Origin: Streptomyces sp. GESEQ-35 | GTDB lineage: Bacteria > Actinomycetota > Actinomycetes > Streptomycetales > Streptomycetaceae | Length of the DNA: 64,000 nt | Reading direction: 5' to 3' | NCBI RefSeq assembly: GCF_017948485.1 | Contig: NZ_JAFFSX010000002.1 | Location: 682,001-746,000 of the forward strand | Shown here: positions 53,185 through 62,382 of the stretch, piece after piece | How the letters are laid out: each line of letters starts with the position of its first letter | Numbering within the stretch: position 1 is the first letter of the stretch | The notes under the pieces: model-generated | What the model was told of the DNA's origin: nothing | Databases searched by the model: none | Seen by the model: only the letters and a program-made list of their open reading frames with translations | Position numbers and translations under genes: made by a program

Positions 53185-53222
53185 CCAGACAACCCCACGC
53201 CCCCCAAGACGCTCCGCGGCCC

Positions 53223-56138
53223 TTATTCGAGCAACTCCGCATAAGAGCCCATGGCCAGCGCAATATCCGCTTGGGCCCAGAACCGGTGATACGTGAACGA
53301 GGGCGCGGCCCCGCCCGCCAGATACGCCTCGATCTTCGACCACGCCGGATCGTCCTCATAGAACGACCGGATCGAATCGAACGTCGACGACGAGTTGATC
53401 GCTTCCCCGTTAGGCATGGTGCCGCTCCACCCGCTCGGGACGTACACGCCGTCGTCGAACCGGCTGTAGTCCGACCGCGTCTCCGGAACGGCGACACCCA
53501 ACGCGTCCTGGTGGTTGCTCCACATACCGTCGAGCAACGCCTTCGCCGTCGCCGCGGCAGCACTGTCCCCGGACCGGTCCGCGTAGTACGTCAGGGTCTT
53601 GGCGTACGCGGCGGCCACACCGACGTCGTTCGTGTAGTCGGCGACGGTGACATGAAGGCCGTTGTTGGCGCCGGGACTTGACGCGTTCCAGGTGTCGGGC
53701 TGGCCCGACCACTGAAGCGTCGACGGGATCTGGTACGTCCCGTCGGGGTTGACGGTCGTCTCGGACAGCGCCCAGTCGACCCACTTGTCGAGAACCGCCT
53801 TCGCCTCGGCGTTCCCCGTCTGCTGGTAGTACTCGGCGACCCGCTCCATCGACCACGCCTGGAAGCCGAACCACTGGTTGGACGGCGGGTCGTGGTAGAC
53901 GGGCTGCTGGTCGTAGTACATGCCGTAGAACGTCGACCTCCCGGCCGGCGGAGTCGCGTACCGGCCCGCCCAGCTGTTCGTCGCGCCGCCCGCGATGCCG
54001 CCCTCGGCCGACTGGAGCCAGCGGTAGAACTCCAGCTGTCGGTCGAGCGAGGTGGCCCAGTCCTGCTGCCCTGTCGCCGACTTGGGCTTCAGGTCCGCGT
54101 AACTGCTCAGCGCGTACGCGGCCAGCGGGTTCTGGTAGCCGCCGTGCATATGGCTGGAGCCGATGCGCCAGGCCCAGCCCGCGCTCGTGTCCGTTGCGCC
54201 GCCCCACGCGTAGTACCAGGACAGCAGATAGGACGAGGCGTCCTTGCCGGTGCCGGCCGCACAGGTGGCCGGGCCGACGCAGTTGCCGATTTTCTTGAAG
54301 TACTTGTCGTACATGGCGTAGCGCAGATAGTCGCCCATCTTCGCCGCCTTGCCGACGGTCGTGGAGACGTCCGAGCCCTTGCCCTGCTGCTCGGCCCAGA
54401 TGTCCGCCCAGTACGCGGCCTGCACCGCACGCGCGTCGGCGTCCGGGGCGTTGGTGAACTTCCACTGCCTCGCGTAGGACGAGTCGCCGGTGAACAGGTC
54501 CAGGTACCCGTTCGTGCCGCCGTACTTGAAGGCGTCACAGGTCGGCTGCGGAACCGTTTCCCACACCGACTCCTGCGCGCCGCGCTGGAAGGTGTTGATG
54601 TACGACGGGCCGGTGTCCGACGGCCCCGCCTCGCACTTGCCGGGCGAGTTGCCGTAGCCGTAGACGTTGTCGACGTCCTGGAGCCAGTGCATGCCGTACA
54701 CGTCGTCCGTGCCGTACGCGCTCTTCAGCTCGGCCGCGATCGGGTCCGAGCCGACCGGGACCGACGGGTCGAGCCGGGCCGGGTACTCGTTCGGAGTGTC
54801 CAGCTCGGGCGCGTACGTCGCCGGCTTCGAGGGAGTGTAGAAGGAGTTGGTCGGCTGGTCGGCGTGGGTGGGGATCATGTACTTCTCCATGATCTCCCAG
54901 GCGCCGTTGAACTTCGACCAGTCGCCCGTCACCTTGCCGTACATGGCCTGGAGCCACAGCAGATAGCTGTACGCCTCCGAGGTCGTCTCATGGCCGTGGT
55001 CCGGTGCCTCGACGATCAGCGTCTCGACCGAGTGGTAGGGGACGCCCTCGGGGGAGAAGTAACCGTTTGCCGGGTTGGTGATCTTGCCGTACAGCTCCAG
55101 GAAACGGGCGTCGTACAGCTTCGTCGAGGCGATCTGGGTAACCGTTACCGACGCTTTCGCATGCCCGGTGGCGGTGGACTCGAAGGCCGCCGCTCCGGTG
55201 CCCGAGGAAGCGGCCGTGATCGTAACCGTTTGCGCGGTGTTCCAGTTCGACGGTGTGAAGGTCAGCGAGCCGCCGCCGGTCACCGTCAGACCGGTGTTCC
55301 CACTGGTCCGCGCGCTGGTGACGGTCACATTGGAGGTGGGCTGCGTCGACAGCTTCACCTCGTACGTGCCCGTCTTGCCCTGCTGGACGGCCAGTTGGTT
55401 GGTCGAGGCCACCACGGCGGGACCCGAGGCGACCGTGATGCCGACCGGCGTGGAGGTGCCGGACGCGCCCAGACTGTCGTACGCCTTCGCCACCAGCGAA
55501 TGACTGCCCACGGTCAAGCTTGAGACCGAGAGCGAGTACGGCGCGCTGGTGTCGGTGCCGAGCAGCGTGGTGTCGTCGTAGAACTCGACCTTGCTGATCG
55601 TCGCGCCGTCGGCCGCCGCCGCGGTGGCCGCGAGCGGGACCGCGCCACCCTGCGAGTAGACGGCGCCCGCGGCCGGGCTGGTCAGCACGGTGATCGGCGG
55701 CTGGTGTGCGCCGGCGCAGGTGGTGCCGTTGACCGCGAAGCTCGTCGGGGCGGCGTTGGTGCCGCTGTACGTGAACTGCGCGCCGGTCGAGACGGCGGCT
55801 CCCGCGGCGATCGACGCGTTGTGCGCGGCGCTCTGCACGGTGACCGACTGGCCGGACTGGGACCAGCTGCCGTTCCAGCCGTTCGTCAGCTTCTGGTTGC
55901 CCGAGTACCCGTACGTCAGGGTCCAGCCGCTGATCGGGTCCGTACCGCGGTTGGTGATCGTCAGGTCCGCGGTGAAGCCGGAGCCCCAGTCGTTGGTCTT
56001 GTAGTCGACGCTGCACTGAAGTGCCGCCGCCTGGGCGGGCGTTGATCCTGTCGACAGCATCGTGAAGGGGAGGGCGAGGGCCGCCACGACGGCGGTCCAT
56101 AACCGCCGCACGGCGCGGCGTCTCCTTCTTGGGGGCAT
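53223..56138 (-). CDS. Secreted GH48 reducing-end cellobiohydrolase with N-terminal CBM2
   Basis: 971 residues. Signal peptide about 1-37 ([13 protein letters not shown], Arg-rich). CBM2 (about 40-145) has the paired Cys and surface Trp ([20 protein letters not shown] to [10 protein letters not shown]). A bacterial Ig-like domain (about 150-235) and a FN3-like region follow. The GH48 domain fills about 340-971, with [20 protein letters not shown] (catalytic acid Glu) and the terminal [22 protein letters not shown]48 enzymes release cellobiose from reducing ends. An AGGAGGAACCAGCAC site precedes the ATG, and a CebR-type box lies 47 bases upstream. Confidence 0.95.
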   Translation of the reverse strand: MPPRRRRRAVRRLWTAVVAALALPFTMLSTGSTPAQAAALQCSVDYKTNDWGSGFTADLTITNRGTDPISGWTLTYGYSGNQKLTNGWNGSWSQSGQSVTVQSAAHNASIAAGAAVSTGAQFTYSGTNAAPTSFAVNGTTCAGAHQPPITVLTSPAAGAVYSQGGAVPLAATAAAADGATISKVEFYDDTTLLGTDTSAPYSLSVSSLTVGSHSLVAKAYDSLGASGTSTPVGITVASGPAVVASTNQLAVQQGKTGTYEVKLSTQPTSNVTVTSARTSGNTGLTVTGGGSLTFTPSNWNTAQTVTITAASSGTGAAAFESTATGHAKASVTVTQIASTKLYDARFLELYGKITNPANGYFSPEGVPYHSVETLIVEAPDHGHETTSEAYSYLLWLQAMYGKVTGDWSKFNGAWEIMEKYMIPTHADQPTNSFYTPSKPATYAPELDTPNEYPARLDPSVPVGSDPIAAELKSAYGTDDVYGMHWLQDVDNVYGYGNSPGKCEAGPSDTGPSYINTFQRGAQESVWETVPQPTCDAFKYGGTNGYLDLFTGDSSYARQWKFTNAPDADARAVQAAYWADIWAEQQGKGSDVSTTVGKAAKMGDYLRYAMYDKYFKKIGNCVGPATCAAGTGKDASSYLLSWYYAWGGATDTSAGWAWRIGSSHMHGGYQNPLAAYALSSYADLKPKSATGQQDWATSLDRQLEFYRWLQSAEGGIAGGATNSWAGRYATPPAGRSTFYGMYYDQQPVYHDPPSNQWFGFQAWSMERVAEYYQQTGNAEAKAVLDKWVDWALSETTVNPDGTYQIPSTLQWSGQPDTWNASSPGANNGLHVTVADYTNDVGVAAAYAKTLTYYADRSGDSAAAATAKALLDGMWSNHQDALGVAVPETRSDYSRFDDGVYVPSGWSGTMPNGEAINSSSTFDSIRSFYEDDPAWSKIEAYLAGGAAPSFTYHRFWAQADIALAMGSYAELLE

Positions 56139-56184
56139 GTGCTGGTTCCTCCTTGCGGCTCGGAGAAGTCAAGGCTTGAACCAG

Positions 56185-56198
56185 TGGGAGCGCTCCCA
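56185..56198. promoter_or_regulatory. CebR-type operator
   Basis: Perfect 14-bp palindrome TGGGAGCGCTCCCA, identical to the consensus for CebR, the Streptomyces repressor released by cello-oligosaccharides. It lies 47 bases before the GH48 ATG on the divergent strand. Confidence 0.9.
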
Positions 56199-56328
56199 TA
56201 GTGGGGACGGGGGCAAGAGGGGTCAAGGTGCTTGAAGAGTCGAAAAGATTCGATGGATCCAGTTGAGGAAAAGTCAAGCGCATCCCCTGTCCTTCACTGT
56301 CACTTGGCGCTAGCTTCCTTCGCACCAG

Positions 56329-56342
56329 TGGGAGCGACTCCA
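56329..56342 (+). promoter_or_regulatory. Imperfect CebR-type half-operator before GH5
   Basis: TGGGAGCGACTCCA keeps the left half-site TGGGAGCG exactly, but the right half is altered (three mismatches to the palindrome). It lies 49 bases before the GH5 start, the same distance as the perfect box from GH48. The rest of 56139-56390 is promoter region without a gene. Confidence 0.5.
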
Positions 56343-56390
56343 TCAGTCGACGCGTCCGTCACGACGCGCCCGAGCTGCAAGGACTCGCTC

Positions 56391-57878
56391 ATGCGACACC
56401 CCCCGCGTTCAGGACTTTTACTCGTCCTCTCAGCCGCCGTGGCTCTGGTCGGCACCGCGATCGCACCGGTCGTCACGGCGTCGGGAGCCACGCCCGCGTG
56501 CACGGTGGAGTACGCCGTCACGAGCCAGTGGGACACCGGCTTCCAGGGCGGCGTGACCATCACCAACAACACGGCCGCGGTGCGCAGTTGGAGCCTCACC
56601 TTCGACTTCGCCGGCGGTCAGCAGGTCGGCCAGGGCTGGAACGCCAAGTGGTCCCAGTCCGGTACATCGGTGACCGCGACCAACGAGAGCTACAACGGCG
56701 TGCTCGCCACCGGCGCGAGCGTCAGCGCCGGGTTCATCGCCTCCGGGTCGGGGAGCAGCGCCGTACCGACGTCGTTCAGGCTCAACGGCACGACGTGCAA
56801 CGGGGACGCGGAGCCGTCGCCGTCTCCCACGCCGACACCGACCGATCCGCCCGAACCTGACGCCGCGCCACCGGTGCTGCGCGTCTCCGGGAACAAGCTC
56901 GTGGACGCCGACGGCACCACGCGTCGTCTGCTCGGCGTGAACCGTTCCGGCGGTGAGTTCGCCTGCGTGCAGGGCTACGGCATCTGGGACGGCCCGGTGG
57001 ACGACGCGGCCGTCAAGGCGATGGCCGACTGGAGCGCCAACACCGTCCGTATCCCGCTCAACGAGGAGTGCTGGCTGGGCCTTTCCCACATCAAGCCCGA
57101 GTACGCGGGCGCCAACTACATCAGCGCCGTCAAGGACCTGGTCGCCAAGGTGAAGGCGCACGGCATGACGCCGATGGTCGAACTGCACTGGTCCTGGGGG
57201 CAGTACACCGGAAACTCGGCGGGCTGCTCCGACGTGCACGCCACCTGCCAGAAGCCGATGCCCGACATGCAGTACACGCCGTCCTTCTGGACCTCGGTCG
57301 CGAGCACCTTCAAGGACGACCCGGCGGTCGTGTTCGACCTGTTCAACGAGCCCTACCCGGACCGCGCGACCTCCACGGCCACCCAGGCGTGGCAGTGCTG
57401 GCGGGACGGCGGAACCTGCCCGGGCATCGGCTACGAGGTCGCCGGCATGCAGGACCTCGTGGACGCCGTCCGGGCCACCGGCGCCCGGAACGTGATCCTG
57501 GCCGGCGGGCTCGCCTACTCGAACGACCTCAGCCAGTGGCTGACGTACAAGCCCACCGACCCGGCGGGCAATCTCGCCGCGGCCTGGCACGTCTACAACT
57601 TCAACTCCTGCGCGAACGAGAGCTGCTGGAACTCCACCCTCGCCCCCGTCGCGGCCCAAGTGCCGCTGGTGGCAGGCGAGATCGGGGAGAACACCTGCGC
57701 GCACTCCTTCATCGACCAGGTCATGAAGTGGTTCGACGACCGTGGCCTGTCCTACCTGGGCTGGACCTGGAACACCTGGAACTGCAACTCCGGCCCGGCC
57801 CTGATCTCCAGTTACGACGGCACTCCCACGTCGTACGGCATCGGGCTGCGTGATCACCTGCGCGCCCTGAACGGATAG
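56391..57878 (+). CDS. Secreted GH5 endoglucanase with N-terminal CBM2, TTA-containing
   Basis: 495 residues. Signal peptide 1-34. CBM2 (about 37-140) runs from CTVEYAVTSQWDTGFQGGVT to RLNGTTCNG, followed by a PSPTPTPTDPP linker. The GH5 domain (about 160-495) has the acid/base Glu in VVFDLFNEPYPD and the nucleophile Glu in PLVAGEIGENTC. It cuts beta-1,4-glucan internally. Leu10 in the signal peptide is encoded by TTA (56418-56420). The ATG at 56391 follows GCAAGGACTCGCTC and gives a typical signal peptide, whereas the open frame extends 159 bases upstream without one. Confidence 0.93.
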   Translation: MRHPPRSGLLLVLSAAVALVGTAIAPVVTASGATPACTVEYAVTSQWDTGFQGGVTITNNTAAVRSWSLTFDFAGGQQVGQGWNAKWSQSGTSVTATNESYNGVLATGASVSAGFIASGSGSSAVPTSFRLNGTTCNGDAEPSPSPTPTPTDPPEPDAAPPVLRVSGNKLVDADGTTRRLLGVNRSGGEFACVQGYGIWDGPVDDAAVKAMADWSANTVRIPLNEECWLGLSHIKPEYAGANYISAVKDLVAKVKAHGMTPMVELHWSWGQYTGNSAGCSDVHATCQKPMPDMQYTPSFWTSVASTFKDDPAVVFDLFNEPYPDRATSTATQAWQCWRDGGTCPGIGYEVAGMQDLVDAVRATGARNVILAGGLAYSNDLSQWLTYKPTDPAGNLAAAWHVYNFNSCANESCWNSTLAPVAAQVPLVAGEIGENTCAHSFIDQVMKWFDDRGLSYLGWTWNTWNCNSGPALISSYDGTPTSYGIGLRDHLRALNG

Positions 57879-57883
57879 CTCTC

Positions 57884-57917
57884 GCAACGGTCAATTTCCG
57901 CCAACGGTCAATTTCCG
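57884..57917. repeat. 17-bp tandem repeat between GH5 and GH6
   Basis: The unit CAACGGTCAATTTCCG with one preceding base occurs twice in direct tandem (57884-57900, 57901-57917), and a third partial CAACGG follows. It fills the 62-base gap between the two cellulase genes and is AT-rich compared with its surroundings. Confidence 0.8.
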
Positions 57918-57940
57918 CAACGGAGAAGGAACCCGCACTC

Positions 57941-59659
57941 ATGAGTCGTACCAGAACTGCGATGCTCGCTGCCCTGGCGCTGGTCGCCGGGGCCTCCGGG
58001 ACGGCGCTCGCCGTCGATACCGGCGGTGTGGAGGCCGCCGCCGTCCCCTGCACCGTCGACTACAAGGTGCAGAACCAGTGGGACACCGGCTTCACCACCG
58101 CCGTGACGGTCACCAACAACGGCGCCGCCAAGTCCGCTTGGGCCCTCAAGTGGTCGTACGCCGGAAACCAGACGATCACCAACGGCTGGAACGCGAAGCT
58201 CAGCCAGAACGGTGCCGCCGTCACCGCCGCCAACGAGTCCTACAACGGGACGCTGGCGACCGGCGGTTCGATCAGCTTCGGCTTCAACGCCTCCTACAGT
58301 GGCAGCAACGCGCTGCCGACGACCTTCACGCTCGACGGCGTGACCTGCAACGTCGACGACGGTGGCGGCCCCACGGATCCCACCGACCCGCCGGACCCGA
58401 CCGGCCCGCGGGTCGACAACCCGTACTCGGGCGCCAAGGTGTACGTGAACCCGGAGTGGTCCGCGAAGGCCGCCGCCGAGCCGGGCGGCAGCCGGATCTC
58501 CAACCAGCCGACCGGCGTCTGGCTCGACCGGACCGCCGCCATCAACGGCGTGGGCGGCGGCATGGGGCTGCGCGACCACCTCGACGAGGCGCTGACGCAG
58601 AAGGGCGCGGGCCAACTCGTCGTCCAGCTGGTGATCTACAACCTGCCGGGCCGTGACTGCGCCGCGCTCGCGTCCAACGGTGAGCTGGGCCCGACGGAGA
58701 TCGACCGGTACAAGACCGAGTACATCGATCCGATCGCCGCGATCCTGGCCGACCCCAAGTACGCCGACCTGCGGATCGTCACGACCATCGAGATCGACTC
58801 GCTGCCCAACCTCGTCACCAACACCGGCAGCCGTCCGACGGCCACCCCCGAGTGCGACGTGATGAAGGCCAACGGCAACTACGTGAAGGGCGTCGGCTAC
58901 GCGCTCAGCGAGCTGGGCGACGTGCCCAACGTCTACAACTACATCGACGCCGGGCACCACGGCTGGATCGGCTGGGACGACAACTTCGCCGCGTCCGCGA
59001 CCGTGATGAAGGAGGCGGCCACCGCCGAGGGCGCAACCGTGAACGACGTGCACGGCTTCATCGCCAACACCGCCAACTACAGCGCCCTGAAGGAGCAGAA
59101 CTTCACCATCGACGACACGGTGGGCGGCACCTCCGTGCGCCAGTCGAAGTGGGTCGACTGGAACCGCTATGTCGACGAGCTGTCGTTCGCCCAGGCCTTC
59201 CGGACCCAGCTCGTCACGACCGGCTTCAACTCCGGGATCGGCATGCTGATCGACACCTCCCGCAACGGCTGGGGCGGCACTGCCCGGCCCGCCGGGCCCG
59301 GTGCGACGACCAGCGTCGACACTTACATCGACGGTGGCCGCTACGACCGGCGCATCCACGTCGGCAACTGGTGCAACCAGTCCGGGGCCGGTCTCGGCGA
59401 GCGTCCGCAGGCCGGGCCGGCCGCCGGGATCGACGCGTACGTGTGGATGAAGCCGCCGGGGGAGTCGGACGGGTCCAGCACGGCGATTCCGAACGATGAG
59501 GGTAAGGGGTTCGACCGTATGTGCGATCCGACGTATACGGGGAATCCGCGCAACGGCAACAATCTGTCCGGTGCGCTGCCTGGCGCTCCGCTGTCGGGGC
59601 ATTGGTTCTCGGCGCAGTTTCAGCAGTTGATGCAGAACGCGTACCCGCCGTTGTCGTAG
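57941..59659 (+). CDS. Secreted GH6 cellobiohydrolase with N-terminal CBM2
   Basis: 572 residues. Signal peptide about 1-34. CBM2 (about 37-135) runs from CTVDYKVQNQWDTGFTTAVT to TLDGVTCNVD, then a PTDPTDPPDPTG linker. The GH6 barrel follows: VVQLVIYNLPGRDCAALAS (loop with catalytic-site Asp), TTIEIDSLPNLVTNT, and the terminal exo-type features DAYVWMKPPGESDGSS. GH6 exocellulases release cellobiose from non-reducing ends, complementing GH48. GGAGAAGGAACCCGCACTC precedes the ATG. It ends 14 bases before the next repeat copy. Confidence 0.94.
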   Translation: MSRTRTAMLAALALVAGASGTALAVDTGGVEAAAVPCTVDYKVQNQWDTGFTTAVTVTNNGAAKSAWALKWSYAGNQTITNGWNAKLSQNGAAVTAANESYNGTLATGGSISFGFNASYSGSNALPTTFTLDGVTCNVDDGGGPTDPTDPPDPTGPRVDNPYSGAKVYVNPEWSAKAAAEPGGSRISNQPTGVWLDRTAAINGVGGGMGLRDHLDEALTQKGAGQLVVQLVIYNLPGRDCAALASNGELGPTEIDRYKTEYIDPIAAILADPKYADLRIVTTIEIDSLPNLVTNTGSRPTATPECDVMKANGNYVKGVGYALSELGDVPNVYNYIDAGHHGWIGWDDNFAASATVMKEAATAEGATVNDVHGFIANTANYSALKEQNFTIDDTVGGTSVRQSKWVDWNRYVDELSFAQAFRTQLVTTGFNSGIGMLIDTSRNGWGGTARPAGPGATTSVDTYIDGGRYDRRIHVGNWCNQSGAGLGERPQAGPAAGIDAYVWMKPPGESDGSSTAIPNDEGKGFDRMCDPTYTGNPRNGNNLSGALPGAPLSGHWFSAQFQQLMQNAYPPLS

Positions 59660-59672
59660 TGCGATGACTGCG

Positions 59673-59724
59673 GCTGCGGGTCCGCTGTGGCTGGTCGCGC
59701 AGTTCCCCGCGCCCCTTCGGGGCG
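59673..59724 (+). repeat. Dispersed hairpin repeat, copy H
   Basis: Reads CTGCGGGTCCGC, TGTGGCTGGTCGCGCAGTTC, CCCGCGCCCCTTCGGGGCGC and GGGG. The hairpin here pairs CCCCGCGCCCC with GGGGCGCGGGG around TTC, the strongest of the eight copies, and could terminate the GH5-GH6 message. Confidence 0.85.
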
Positions 59725-59845
59725 CGGGGATTCGCCGGGGTTTCGCATCTGATTTTCGGCGCCACGACTTTGCTGTAGCGGCAACAGTGATTGCCTGTTC
59801 GGGGTGTGTCGGCGCACGCTGTGGCCGTACCCGGACGAGAGGCCA

Positions 59846-60721
59846 ATGACCATGGCGCACGATCACCAGCACGAACACACCGACATCGACTGGGCGGAGA
59901 TGGCCCCGCTGCTGGAGGCGCAGGCGGAGCTGTACACGCCCCTGCACGAGCACGCGCTCGCCTGGCTGGGCAAGAAACAGACCGAGCCGGGGCTGATCGT
60001 CGACGTGGGCAGCGGACCCGGCGTCGTCTCGTGTCTGCTCGCCGATGCCTTCCCCGGCGCCCGGGTCGTCGCCGTCGACGGCTCCGAGCCGCTGCTGGAG
60101 CTGGCGCGTGCCCGCGCGGAGCGGCTCGGCGTCGCGGACCGCTTCGGCACCCTCACCGGTGAACTGCCGGACATCATGGGCGACTTGGAATACCCCGCCG
60201 ATCTGATCTGGGCCAGCCACAGCCTGCACCACCTCGGCGACCAGCGCGCCGGCATCGCGGCCTACGCCGAGCGACTGGTGTCCGGCGGCACGCTCGCACT
60301 CGTGGAGGGCGGCCTGCCCACCCGCTTCCTGCCGCGCGACATCGGGATCGGCCGCCCGGGTCTACAGGCACGCCTCGACGCCGTACAGGAGGACTGGTTC
60401 GCCGAGATGCGGGCGGCCCTGCCGGGCAGCGTGGCCGTGGCCGAGGACTGGCCGGCACTGCTGACCGCAGCCGGGCTGAAGCCCAGCGGCACCCGCAGCT
60501 TCCTCCTCGACCTGCCCGCCCCCACGCCCGACCGGGCACGCACCGTCGCCGCCGCCACCCTCTCCCGCATCCGAGAGAGGTTCGGCGACGACCTCGACGC
60601 CACCGACCGCGCCACCCTCGACCGGCTCCTCGACCCGGACGACAAGGCGAGCGTGCACCATCGGACGGACCTGTTCGTGCTGGCGGCCCGCACGGTGCAC
60701 ACGGCCGTCCGGACCGGCTGA
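59846..60721 (+). CDS. Class I SAM-dependent methyltransferase, trans-aconitate-like
   Basis: 291 residues. Motif I LIVDVGSGPGVVSCLLADAF is near 49-68, with VVAVDGSEPLLELAR next and LIWASHSLHHLGDQ for motif II/III. This is a Methyltransf_12/25 domain; the C-terminus (RTDLFVLAARTVH) is longer than in the minimal enzyme. The substrate is unknown. The ATG at 59846 follows ACGAGAGGCCA. It is convergent with the glycosyltransferase gene, five bases apart. Confidence 0.8.
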   Translation: MTMAHDHQHEHTDIDWAEMAPLLEAQAELYTPLHEHALAWLGKKQTEPGLIVDVGSGPGVVSCLLADAFPGARVVAVDGSEPLLELARARAERLGVADRFGTLTGELPDIMGDLEYPADLIWASHSLHHLGDQRAGIAAYAERLVSGGTLALVEGGLPTRFLPRDIGIGRPGLQARLDAVQEDWFAEMRAALPGSVAVAEDWPALLTAAGLKPSGTRSFLLDLPAPTPDRARTVAAATLSRIRERFGDDLDATDRATLDRLLDPDDKASVHHRTDLFVLAARTVHTAVRTG

Positions 60722-60726
60722 CCTTC

Positions 60727-62160
60727 TCAGCAGTGGCCGGGCCGGGCGTAGACCGTGAGCCGCGCCCCCTGGACGTGCCGGGTGCCGCACTCGACGAAGT
60801 ACGTGGCCAGCACCCGGCGCTTCGCCTCCTCCTGGCCGGTGCGGTCCAGGGGTTGGCCCGCCGGATCGCGCAGGGCGACGAGGCGCGTGGCGTTCAGCAG
60901 GCGGGCGCGGACGGCGGAGGCGGGCACCTCGGTGCCGTAGAGCGTGTGCGAGGCGGCCAGTTCGCGGTCCAGGGTGAGATCGGGGAGCGGGCCGGGTTCG
61001 GGCAGCGACCACACACGACGTCGTGACGGAAGGTAGACGACTCCGTCGGCGTCGGCTCCGGCGGTGCGCAGGGCCCGCGCTATCGCGGTGACGTCGTCGG
61101 TGCGGCTCTCCGGGCTGCGCAGCTGAAGGGCGAGGGGCAGCAGGGCGAGTACGGCGGACCCGGCGGCGACCATGCACAGTGCGCGTGCCCGGGTGTCCAG
61201 GAGGCGGTCGAGTGCGGCGCCGACGATGAGCGCGGTGCCTATATGGCCGTAGAGGACGTAGCGGTCGACGTACAGGGGCTTGAGCGGTGTGGCCAGCAGG
61301 AGGAGGAGTCCGGGCAGCACGAGCAGGGGCAGGGCCAGGGCGGGGAGCGCGAGGTGTCTGCCGCGGAAGCGGAAGAGGGGGCCCAGCAGCGCCGCACCGG
61401 CCACCCCGAGCGCGGTCACCCCGGCGAAGCCGGCGAGCGCGCCCGCCCCGACCCCGCCGATCCACGCCACCTGGTCCGACTGGCCCATGCTCAGCACGGC
61501 GAGCGGGGCCAGACAGCCGCAGACGGCGAGCGCCACCCGCAGGCCGGTGCGCCGTGCCGCCCGGGGCAGCGCCACCAGATGCGCGACCAGGGCCAGTACG
61601 GCGAACTCGTGCAGCAGACACGCGCCCAGCGAGACGGCACCGTAGCCCGCCCACAGCGCACGCGAGCGTGTCTCCACCGCCCGCACCAGCAGATACGACG
61701 CCCAGGCGACCAGCGCGCACACCAGCGCGTACGAACGGCCCTCCTGCGCATAGCGCTGCACCGGCGGCAGCAGCGCGAAGACGACCCCGGCGAGCAGCCC
61801 CGCACGTGATCCCGTCAGACGGCGGCCGAGTAACGCCACCGTCCCGCTCGCCGCGGCGGTCGCCAGCACCGAGGGCAGGCGCAGCACGAGCAGCGGGTCC
61901 GCGCCGTCGAACACCTCGAAGAGGCCGTGCAGGAGCAGGTAGTACAGCCCGTGCACGGCGTCGGCGTGCGCCAGCGTCGCCCACAGGTCGGGCAGCGAGC
62001 GCCGTGCCATGTCGTATGTCACCGCCTCGTCCCGCCACATGCTGCCGCCGCGCCGGATGCCCCACAGGCCGAGGGCGAGGGACAGGGCGGCGGGGCCCCA
62101 CACCTGCCACCGGCCCCCGCGCGCGGATGCCGGTGCGGGTGGGATCGGGGCGGGTGGCAA
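60727..62160 (-). CDS. GT39-like membrane glycosyltransferase (polyprenol-linked sugar type)
   Basis: 477 residues with about ten membrane helices. The first luminal loop after helix 1 has GGSMWRDEAVTYDMARRSLP, the Asp/Glu motif of GT-C enzymes (protein mannosyltransferase and ArnT-like). The C-terminal third is a soluble extracellular domain (VVYLPSRRRVWSLPEPGPLP). GT-C enzymes transfer a sugar from a polyprenyl phosphate carrier to a protein or lipid outside the membrane. A TTG start at 62160 is used because no ATG or GTG gives the first helix its expected N-terminus. Confidence 0.75.
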   Translation of the reverse strand: MPPAPIPPAPASARGGRWQVWGPAALSLALGLWGIRRGGSMWRDEAVTYDMARRSLPDLWATLAHADAVHGLYYLLLHGLFEVFDGADPLLVLRLPSVLATAAASGTVALLGRRLTGSRAGLLAGVVFALLPPVQRYAQEGRSYALVCALVAWASYLLVRAVETRSRALWAGYGAVSLGACLLHEFAVLALVAHLVALPRAARRTGLRVALAVCGCLAPLAVLSMGQSDQVAWIGGVGAGALAGFAGVTALGVAGAALLGPLFRFRGRHLALPALALPLLVLPGLLLLLATPLKPLYVDRYVLYGHIGTALIVGAALDRLLDTRARALCMVAAGSAVLALLPLALQLRSPESRTDDVTAIARALRTAGADADGVVYLPSRRRVWSLPEPGPLPDLTLDRELAASHTLYGTEVPASAVRARLLNATRLVALRDPAGQPLDRTGQEEAKRRVLATYFVECGTRHVQGARLTVYARPGHC

Positions 62161-62382
62161 CCGGACCGTCCGTGCGAGCGGTCCTGGTGAGTGGAGGGTG
62201 GCGATGGCTGACTCCGGTGCGTGGTCGAAGGCGCGGGGCCCCGGATGTGGGCACCGCGACGGCGTGCACCGACGAGTTCAGGCGTCGGCGGATTGTTGGG
62301 CAGCCCCGAATCGGCGTGCCAATCAATCCGTGTCGGCCGGTTGTTAACGTGTGGGACAGCCGTGAGCGAGGGGGAGACGCGC

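Noticed and set aside
57908..60232. A 774-codon frame antisense to GH6
   Set aside because: Same reason; the GH6 gene on the plus strand has signal peptide, CBM2 and catalytic motifs.
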